This document shows positions 57,481 through 64,000 of a stretch of 64,000 nucleotides of DNA, in pieces. The translations under genes were made by a program, and so were the position numbers. The DNA lies in contig CATNEN010000010.1 of the NCBI GenBank assembly GCA_950097015.1, forward strand, positions 2,806,501-2,870,500. The letters run 5' to 3'. The DNA comes from Macrostomum hystrix (Eukaryota > Platyhelminthes > Macrostomidae). Every line of letters starts with the position of its first letter. Positions within the stretch are counted from its first letter, which is position 1. The notes beneath the pieces were generated by a model. That model did no database searches, was not told where the DNA came from, and saw only the letters and a list, made by a program, of their open reading frames with translations.

Positions 57481-59064
57481 GTTTTTGGCAGCTTCGGAAA
57501 AGCAGAAACCCGTAGATATACTAGCAGAATTAGCGCGCAAAGCAAAATCGATCATATGATTGGCCCCAGACAGACAGCGAGACAGAGGGTCAGCCAGCAC
57601 CTGCCAGCTGCCCGGCATGTGGAAGACACGCAGCACGATTTTCCGGCGGAGGCAAATGAGCGTCACCGTCCGGATGAGCGACATCACCATTGGGTTGCCA
57701 GACGAGCCTCGGTTGAGGATGCCGACTGCAGCGCTGTTGTCGCAGTAGATGCAGACTCTGCAACCAGCTAGCGACTCTTGAAGCCGGATGATGGTGAGAA
57801 GCGGGACAATGGCCTCTTTGAAATTAATGTGCAGGTCCTCAAAACAGCCCTCAGCGTCGCGCTTGAAGTCAACGAAGAAGAAGCTTTTTGCAAACGGAGA
57901 CCCGGCCACCACGGCACCTCCCGCAGTGGAGCAAGCGTCTGTCTCCATAGCAATGTTCCCTCGGAAGCTCGGCCAAAGCTCCAGAGGGGGCAGAGAATCG
58001 ATAGCTCGCAACCAGAACTGCAGCTGATGGAGCATCTCACCAGCGATCCGGATGCGGTGCGAACTGCAGGCAAGCGAGTTGTTGATGTCTATCAAGGCTC
58101 GAAGGAACACGCGCGCCGCCCGAGCAACATTGCAGAACCAACTGATTTTTCCTAGCAGGCGTTGAACATGCAGCTTGGTAATTCTGATCCGCTGGGTATA
58201 GGAAATTAAGAGATCACGCAATTCGTTCAGCTTGGCCTCTGGGAGCGTGAGCTGGCCAGCCTCCAGATCGATGCACACGCCGAGAAAGACAAGCTTGCGG
58301 GAAGGCTGGCACACTTTAGCCCAATTGATGCTGAAGCCAAGCTTGCTGAGCAGAGCGAGAAGGTAATTGTGTGCCGTTAGGCGGGCAGAATAGTTTCTAG
58401 CTGCGATGCAGAAGTCGTCCAGGTAGACAACAAGCGTCTGTCCGTCATCAGCCAGGAATTCCCTTGCGACGTATCGCCGGATGGCTTGAGTGAGGCGGTG
58501 GAAGATCTCGACAGAGGCGGAAGCGCCGAATGGGAGGCGCGTATCGACCAGGTAAGTCGGCCGGCTGTCACCAGAGAACTGCCACTTAACGCCAGTGACG
58601 GGGTAGCAGTCAGGATGGATTGGAACACTACGGTAAGCCTCACTGAGGTCGACTTTACTCAGGAACCAGCCTCTCTTGGCGACCCTAGTGATGTCCTCCA
58701 CCTTAGCGAACCTGAGCCGCTGGTTGCTTTCGTAGCTGCTGTTGATTGAGTTCCCAGCCGGTGCCGATGCGTCATGGATGAGCCGCACTTTCGAATCGTC
58801 CTTTTTGATAGCACCTAGTGGGCTGATTTTTGTAGGCTTGGCGATACCGACGTCCTGAACCCGCTTATACCTGGACAGGGTGATTTCACGCTGGATCTGA
58901 GTTTCGACTAGCTGTCTGTTCTCGTCTCCCGTGGCAGACTGATAATTCTCAAGCTCTGTTGGGCTGTGCTCGTTGCTACTGGTAATACGGAAGCCGGAAC
59001 GGATGCCGTCGAAAATAAAAGCTCTATCATAGTCGCCTTCTAAAATCTCCTCCCATGCCTGCAC
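57331..59064 (-). CDS. DIRS-like reverse transcriptase-RNase H (open frame)
   Basis: 577 codons without interruption. RT motifs: SPLGAIKKDDSKVRLIHDAS, FLSKVDLSEAYRSVPIHPD, TRLPFGASASVEIFHRLTQA and an intact catalytic VVYLDDFCIAA. Then comes a thumb/linker and an RNase H domain (IAMETDACSTAGGAVVAG, INFKEAIVPLL, IYCDNSAAVGILNRGSS, DPLSRCL). The layout and the following tyrosine recombinase mark it as DIRS-like rather than LTR-type. It would copy the element RNA into DNA. The recombinase is broken, so the element is not autonomous. Confidence 0.88.
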   Translation of the reverse strand: MQAWEEILEGDYDRAFIFDGIRSGFRITSSNEHSPTELENYQSATGDENRQLVETQIQREITLSRYKRVQDVGIAKPTKISPLGAIKKDDSKVRLIHDASAPAGNSINSSYESNQRLRFAKVEDITRVAKRGWFLSKVDLSEAYRSVPIHPDCYPVTGVKWQFSGDSRPTYLVDTRLPFGASASVEIFHRLTQAIRRYVAREFLADDGQTLVVYLDDFCIAARNYSARLTAHNYLLALLSKLGFSINWAKVCQPSRKLVFLGVCIDLEAGQLTLPEAKLNELRDLLISYTQRIRITKLHVQRLLGKISWFCNVARAARVFLRALIDINNSLACSSHRIRIAGEMLHQLQFWLRAIDSLPPLELWPSFRGNIAMETDACSTAGGAVVAGSPFAKSFFFVDFKRDAEGCFEDLHINFKEAIVPLLTIIRLQESLAGCRVCIYCDNSAAVGILNRGSSGNPMVMSLIRTVTLICLRRKIVLRVFHMPGSWQVLADPLSRCLSGANHMIDFALRANSASISTGFCFSEAAKNAFSFQVLAHVPTLCWPNWYIWPSRLQPGAHRKATGAAGRNSVGARSFTH

Positions 59065-59120
59065 GTTGAGCTCGCTCAGACTCGCAGGGGGAGGCGGGAG
59101 TTTAAAAGCAGTTGAGCAGC

Positions 59121-60245
59121 TCAGTTTTTTGGCTGCTGCTCTTGGTGCAGGTGCTGCGGGTGTGGGCCCTCACACGTCCTGCACACATGCGCGAAGTTGC
59201 AGACTTGGCGTTGGCAGCCTCTGGCGCTATTGAAGAGTCCGCAGATCACCTGGCCTCCCGTCGTCGTGGGATATTTTTGTTTGTTAATCCCGCGTCGTGA
59301 AGCCGAGCTACGTGCAGTGAAGCCGCCGCCAGCGCGCAGATTTTTAGGGGCTGTCATGTGTTTCACAATTAGGTTTAGCGACGTGCTGTTCCACTCACGA
59401 CCGCCCGCGTGCTGCAGTTTGCGAACATCCTCATCGTAGTGTAGGACCACCCTCCAATCGTAGTCAGCATCCAACAGCTCGCCGACATGCACGTTGTAGT
59501 CCAGATAAGCCATCAGTTTGCTCAAATTCATTGAACCGTCGTTGTTGTAGGTAATCAAGTTGCCTGTTTCGATCAGCTGTCTCATGATTTTTGCATTAGA
59601 CGATATCCACTGTCCGTAGTTCACCGCGTCCAGCGATGCTGGCCGCTTTTTGAGAGTTAGGCGGCCTTGGTCGTGCAGAAGCACCGAGCTTGCTTCTGAT
59701 GGGCAGTCCAAGAAGTCGGTGACAAGCAGCGGTTGAGCCAGGTGGCGGGGGTTGTGCAAAGCATCTTCAAGCTCCAAGCTGTGCTGTCTGCCCTGCCTAC
59801 CATCCCTAGGGACCAATCGCTCTGTAAAGGCGTACTCCAGAAGGTTCTCACCTGGTGCCGTAGCAGGGTCACCGGACTGGGCGAGTTCCGCTGCGAGTTG
59901 GGCCTCACGCTTTCGCAGTTCCAGCAGGCTGATGCGCTTCCGCGTCTGCTCGATCTCCTCGTCCACGGTGCTGGCCCTCCCCGCTGACCCGACTGGCGCT
60001 GCCGACTGGGCGACTCCGCTCATCAGGGTTTCTTGGATGCCTTCGCCGATGTCTTCAAAGTCTGCTGAGAGCGCCGGCGTAGTTGCTTTTGATGCGCGTT
60101 GCTGGTCTCGCTGGGTGTCGTCACGCAATCTACGGATCATGGCTTTTCTGTTACCATTGTGAGGCAGGCCTCTGTTTTTCAGCAGGTTTTGCAGTCCAGC
60201 CTTGTTGAGGTGTTCAAAGTTGGTAGTATTGCATTGCGAGGCCAT
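59121..60245 (-). CDS. DIRS-like gag with SAP-like motif and Cys/His finger
   Basis: 374 codons, open, from ATG 60245. Residues about 10-42 (FEHLNKAGLQNLLKNRGLPH, then NGNRKAMIRRLRDD) follow the SAP helix-turn-helix pattern of chromatin/DNA-binding proteins. A coiled-coil-like segment (EEIEQTRKRISLLELRKREA) follows at about 95-120. Near the end, VICGLFNSARGCQRQVCNFA and HVCRTCEGPHPQHLH give a C-x8-C-x4-C-x3-H-type finger, common in DIRS/Ngaro gag proteins. It lies 57 bp before the RT frame. It should form the particle or nucleic-acid-binding component. Confidence 0.8.
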   Translation of the reverse strand: MASQCNTTNFEHLNKAGLQNLLKNRGLPHNGNRKAMIRRLRDDTQRDQQRASKATTPALSADFEDIGEGIQETLMSGVAQSAAPVGSAGRASTVDEEIEQTRKRISLLELRKREAQLAAELAQSGDPATAPGENLLEYAFTERLVPRDGRQGRQHSLELEDALHNPRHLAQPLLVTDFLDCPSEASSVLLHDQGRLTLKKRPASLDAVNYGQWISSNAKIMRQLIETGNLITYNNDGSMNLSKLMAYLDYNVHVGELLDADYDWRVVLHYDEDVRKLQHAGGREWNSTSLNLIVKHMTAPKNLRAGGGFTARSSASRRGINKQKYPTTTGGQVICGLFNSARGCQRQVCNFAHVCRTCEGPHPQHLHQEQQPKN

Positions 60246-60409
60246 AGCTAGCTTGAAAAAAATTCACGCGCAGGCGATAGGTTGCAATAGGTAGCGATCG
60301 GACTTAAAAACCCCCGCAGAGGGGGGAGGGGCTAAAACCCGCGCGAAACGCGGTAAGAGTAAAAGGCCGACTGGCAGCGCACAGCACACAAAGATGTACA
60401 TCATCCCGA

Positions 60410-61681
60410 TTAAAACACACTACTGCGCGCCAACGCACAATAGTGTGTACAGTAACGCTTTATCCAATGCTGCGTATCAAACAAGGCTGACAACAAAACA
60501 TGAAATGAATTTTCGTAAAGAAGATGCAAGGAATCCAGTAAAACATGACTGGGGATTGAAAAATAGCCCTGAAGAACTGAAATTCCTTTCACACCGAACA
60601 GTGTTGTCTTCGCACTTTCAGCTAGATAAGCATATTCAGGAAATTTAGCATCAGATATGCGAGGAGATGTGTGGGGATACACATTAGATCTGCCATGCCG
60701 GATTCCAGGTTCACGACAATAAAGACAGCCATATTCACCATTAAATTGTTTGACATTTAGAATACTACATTGGGCCGGTAGGTCAAATACACATGCGAAA
60801 AGTCTAAGAACAATTGATATTTCAGCTCCCTTTACATTAAGTACAATAGGCTCATCGAAGTTAATTGTACGCAAAAAGTCGGCCAAGAAAATTTGCCAAT
60901 CTGGCTTCTTTCTACCAGCCTAAATAGCTAAAACTAGTGTATTCTCCAGCCTACAGTGAATATGGAAAGGTAGGTCCAGAAGAACAGCTTGGAATGGCCA
61001 AAACGAAAAATTTTGGTTTGAATAAAATTTACCACCGTCACTGGAAAATAACAAATGCAATTCCAGATACTCACTAGAAAAGGACCGTCCACAAAGAATA
61101 TCTCCATTGTCATTAGAAGACAAGAATGTATGATAAAGGAGAATAGTGGGCAGGTGCGCTTGCAGAATTAGTTTCAGTTGTTCAAGAAGAGAAAAGTAGG
61201 CTACATGGTTTGTCTTTCTACGGCAACACTTGGTCTTAAGAGAAGTGTAGATCGCGTTACAATCAGAATTCGTACAAAAGTAACGAAGCGAAAACATAGC
61301 TTTAAAGTTACCTATCGAGCGACGGATGATTGATTTCAGACGTTTGAGGGACAAAGCACTGTTCACCATGTTTAAAGCACAAAGAACTTTGAGCACCGTA
61401 GATGTTGGAGACTCTGGAAGACCAGAGGAAACGATAACTAGAACAACGGCGGCAGCATAGATAATATTTCTATCATATTGAGATTCGAAACTGCTAGAGA
61501 TATGCAGCTCAAGGATAGTTGAGTCCATGGCTAGTTCAGGCAGATCCTGCTCGTCTTTCACACTGTCGTCCATTCTAGAAGACATTGACTCACCATTGAC
61601 GGGTGCACTGTGAGTTGAAGCCTCAGAAATAGTTTCATCATCAAACAAATCGTTGGCAATCGACTCAAGCACCGAGTTCAA
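60410..61681 (-). pseudogene. Second CACTA/EnSpm-like (tnp2-type) transposase fragment
   Basis: Minus strand from ATG 61681. An acidic start (VLESIANDLFDDETISEAST) is followed by a Cys-rich segment (YFCTNSDCNAIY ... CCRRK), YFSLLEQLKLILQAHLPTI, SSDGGKFYSNQNFSFWPFQA and LPFHIHCRLENTLVLAI. An in-frame TAG at 60922-60920 stands where the family usually has Trp. Read on, it gives PDWQIFLADFLRTINFDEPI, LRLFACVFDLPAQCSILN and GEYGCLYCREPG, the tnp2 D...C-x2-C region. It is cut near 60420 by the DIRS-like element. It is clearly different from the transposase at 48630-52618. Confidence 0.72.
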
Positions 61682-62119
61682 ATAAAAAATCTCATCCTAA
61701 GACATGACGCACTGCGAACTGAAATATTGAATTTTCACATATTTCTTTTCGGGTAACCATTACAATATTGTTACTAATTTTGAAATCATTAAAATTACAA
61801 GATACAAAAGAAAAAATACCAATTGTAACTTTTCATTTTAGTGCAACTTACAAGCAAGAAACAAGCGCAAACATCAGTCACAATAAAACAAAGGCAAAAA
61901 ATATTTTTAGTAAAGCAAAAAAATTATTAAATTTATTAGTTAATAATAGTTAATAATTTTAACGAAACCTTGACCATTTTCTGTAGCTACTGTAGGATTA
62001 CTAAAGATGAGCAAGTGAAAACCAGAGTGGTTTTCTCCTTTATACTTGAGAACACTGCGATGAACCCGAAAATATTGCCTTAAAAGTCCATGATCATACA
62101 GTCTGTGACTCTGTAACAT
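61682..62119. other. AT-rich spacer
   Basis: Separates the transposase fragment from the BEN-domain pseudogene on the same strand. No promoter or exon recognised. Confidence 0.5.
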
Positions 62120-63367
62120 CTATTTCAGATCGCGAAACATTTGATTCAATGAGCTCTTCACCAAGCGCCAGCTGTAATTTGTGGCCCAGAAATTGTCAAG
62201 AGCGGCGATGACTTCCTCTCGTGCAGCATCAGGCAGTTTTACTCGCTTCGATGTCTTATCGGGATCGATTATCTTGTCCTTTAGATACTCCGTACCAAAT
62301 CGCCGCCGCATGAAGTCGCGAGCGAAAGAATTTGGGCTTGATAGATTCAGACTGGAAAGGCTACACTGCTTTCCATCGAACGTGCAAATAAAAGAATCGA
62401 TTCGATCTGGGTTTAAACCTTCAGAACGTGAAGCGCCCAGATTTCGAAGCAATTGATTTGTCTCCTCAATCAACTTGACTAACTTCTTGAGAAGAGAAGT
62501 GTGCAGCCTAGACTCGAGCAGCATATGGAGAGTTGCTTGGTCAGACTTGCTCAGCATTGATGGTGATGCTACATTTGGCAGGCCTTCCTGACCACGCACA
62601 TGCCTGCCAACAGCAGGAGAAAGTCTACTGCCCTGTGCTGATGGAGACGACTGGATAACTAGACTGCTTTGACCAAGATGCTGGCTTAAAGCAGAAGATG
62701 GTCTGTTGCTGCCAGTGTGATTAACATACTGCATAGAAGAAGCGCCAGCACTAGTTAAATGGTCCATTCTTAGCTTCTTTTTTGCTGGTTGTGAAGATGA
62801 AGATCCAAATGCCCTCCTGCATGACCGAAACTTTTGCATTTCTTTTTGAAAAGCAGCAGACGAAGATGATGATCGAAATGGTAGTCCAAATCCAGAATTC
62901 TCTTAAGCAAACTCAGCCTCCTCACTAGAGCTGGATCCATCACCTACATCACCTTTTTCCTCACATTCTTCTGTATCTTCAGCATCAATATCAGGATTCA
63001 ATTCAAGTGGATCTGACAGTTGTGCGCCACTCTCCTGTTTATCAAGCTTGCTTAGTATGGCATCTGTGTTATTACCATGTTCAACAAGGTCATCAATCAG
63101 AATACTGGCCTGCCCACATGAGTCAATTGAGCCACGGTGCATGACTATACATTCTACTAGATTTTTTCCTTCTCTAACTTAAAGTGAGCTGCCTTTTCGA
63201 AGTAAAGATTTTTCTTGATCATCAAGATGCTTAAAGACAGAGGATCCAATGTAAAGAGGCTGCGAGTAGGAGTTGTTGCTTCTATACCAGAGTACTAGCC
63301 ACTCACCAGCTACAGTACTAGGTCCCATTCCAAAGCGGGAAATTTTTTGTTTTTTACGAGAAGACAT
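62120..63367 (-). pseudogene. Intronless BEN-domain protein gene with two in-frame stops
   Basis: One continuous minus-strand frame of 415 codons from ATG 63367 to TAA 62122-62120, broken only by TAA at 63181-63179 and 62905-62903. The N-terminal part (GEWLVLWYRSNNSYS, then KGSS, stop, REGKNLVECIVMHRGS) resembles the small domain found in front of BEN proteins in invertebrates. The middle is acidic and Ser-rich. The C-terminus (NSFARDFMRRRFGTEYLKDK, then KLPDAAREEVIAALDNFW) has the pattern of a BEN domain, a DNA-binding and repressor module. Both flanks of each stop remain in frame, so decay is recent. It may be a retrocopy or an accessory gene of the neighbouring CACTA-like element. Confidence 0.65.
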
Positions 63368-64000
63368 CTTAAATATAAAGATATCTAATATAAGTCTATA
63401 AACCATAGTAATATGAACTTCAAGTAATAAAGACTACACATTTATAGATAGACCAAAACTTTAGAGGCTAAATTCATATACAAATTATAGAACCAGAATT
63501 ATATTCTGTATTTCTAGGTAAAAAAAGCAATAGTTTAATACTAATAATTGTTTTAATAATTAGCTAAATAAATGTATTGCCATTTAATTGTATCATGACC
63601 ATACATGCGCAACACCCAGCCAACCTAGCCCAACTGGCCAAGTGAAACGAGGGCCAAGCAAAGTAAGTTGCAAAAACCAATCAACCAAGCTCAAAAAATC
63701 AAAGGCGGACCAAGGGACAAAAAAGAAAAGGCGTGAAGAAGAGAAAAAAAGGGAGAGAAAAAGAGAGCAAATGAGAGCAAACTAAGTCGTAATAGAGCAA
63801 TGAAACGAACTAAGTCGTAAATAGAGCAAAAACTAAGTTGCACGGCCAGCTAAGATTTGGGAGGTTGTGCATGTATGATCATGACAGCTTTTCAAATTGA
63901 GTCCTGTTTTGATAATTAAATGATAAAATAATTCTAAAATATATAATAGTGCATTTGCTAATCATCTTCTACAAAATCCCAAATTTCACTTTGAAAGCTA
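63368..64000. other. AT-rich end of the window
   Basis: Apart from the MITE nothing is recognisable. Confidence 0.5.
63600..63877 (+). mobile_element. hAT-like MITE, copy 3
   Basis: 278 bp, TIR CATACATGCGCAAC with one change at the right end (CATACATGCACAAC) and an 8-bp duplication atcatgac (63592-63599 and 63878-63885). It is about 85-90 percent similar by eye to the copies in the inverted-repeat arms and in the same orientation as 32701-32981. An independent insertion, because its duplication differs. Confidence 0.93.

Larger units (their letters stand above)
56962..60410 (-). mobile_element. DIRS-like tyrosine-recombinase retrotransposon, 3'-truncated
   Basis: gag, RT-RNase H and the start of the recombinase in order on the minus strand, higher in GC than its flanks. 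The 5' leader 60246-60410 is unassigned; near its outer edge lies an 8-bp inverted repeat acacacta/tagtgtgt (60415-60448). The element ends at about 56960 next to the gypsy element. No terminal repeats could be matched because the other end is missing. Confidence 0.82.

Overview
The window is nuclear DNA of an invertebrate animal. It has spliced genes with GT-AG introns (a MyoD-family bHLH gene, an eIF4E2/4EHP gene and an unidentified gene), very abundant minisatellites, and a dense mixture of animal transposon classes (CsRn1-like and other Ty3/gypsy, DIRS-like, mariner, hAT, P, CACTA/EnSpm-like, MULE, Helitron). A CsRn1-like LTR element and this repeat load would suit a spiralian, perhaps a free-living flatworm, but the species cannot be fixed from the sequence alone.

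Layout. Positions 1-25.3 kb are GC-balanced and gene-bearing. Host exons alternate with tandem arrays of short units (15-31 bp, plus a CAGG tetranucleotide tract of about 840 bp). MyoD is on the plus strand (4333-6746, four exons). An unidentified gene on the minus strand has its last exons at 22122-15146, with a CsRn1-like LTR retrotransposon (16898-21154) inserted antisense in its last intron. eIF4E2 (25254-23850, minus) is complete in two coding exons. Minisatellites sit in introns of all three genes.

Positions 25.3-64 kb are AT-rich, almost free of minisatellites, and consist mainly of nested and broken transposons. In order: a MULE (26.7-28.7 kb) whose end is shared with a nearly perfect 1,564-bp inverted repeat (28147-29710 and 32065-33628); hAT transposase pieces (35.0-37.5 kb); a P-element transposase pseudogene (38.5-40.5 kb) apparently split by a 13-kb CACTA/EnSpm-like element (40497-53462). 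That element itself contains another P fragment, a solo LTR, a small LOTUS-domain gene, a Helitron carrying a hAT-type MITE, and an intact mariner inserted in the transposase. To its right lie a third P fragment, a truncated Ty3/gypsy, a truncated DIRS-like element, a second EnSpm-like transposase piece, an intronless BEN-domain pseudogene and a MITE.

How it fits together. MyoD (muscle specification) and eIF4E2 (cap-binding translational repressor) look functional. The LOTUS-domain gene has an open frame. The mariner transposase is the only transposase with a complete, uninterrupted frame and matching terminal repeats, so it is the youngest visible insertion. Nearly all other element genes carry frameshifts, stops or truncations. 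All gene models are from reading splice sites, frames and motifs by eye; no similarity search was run.
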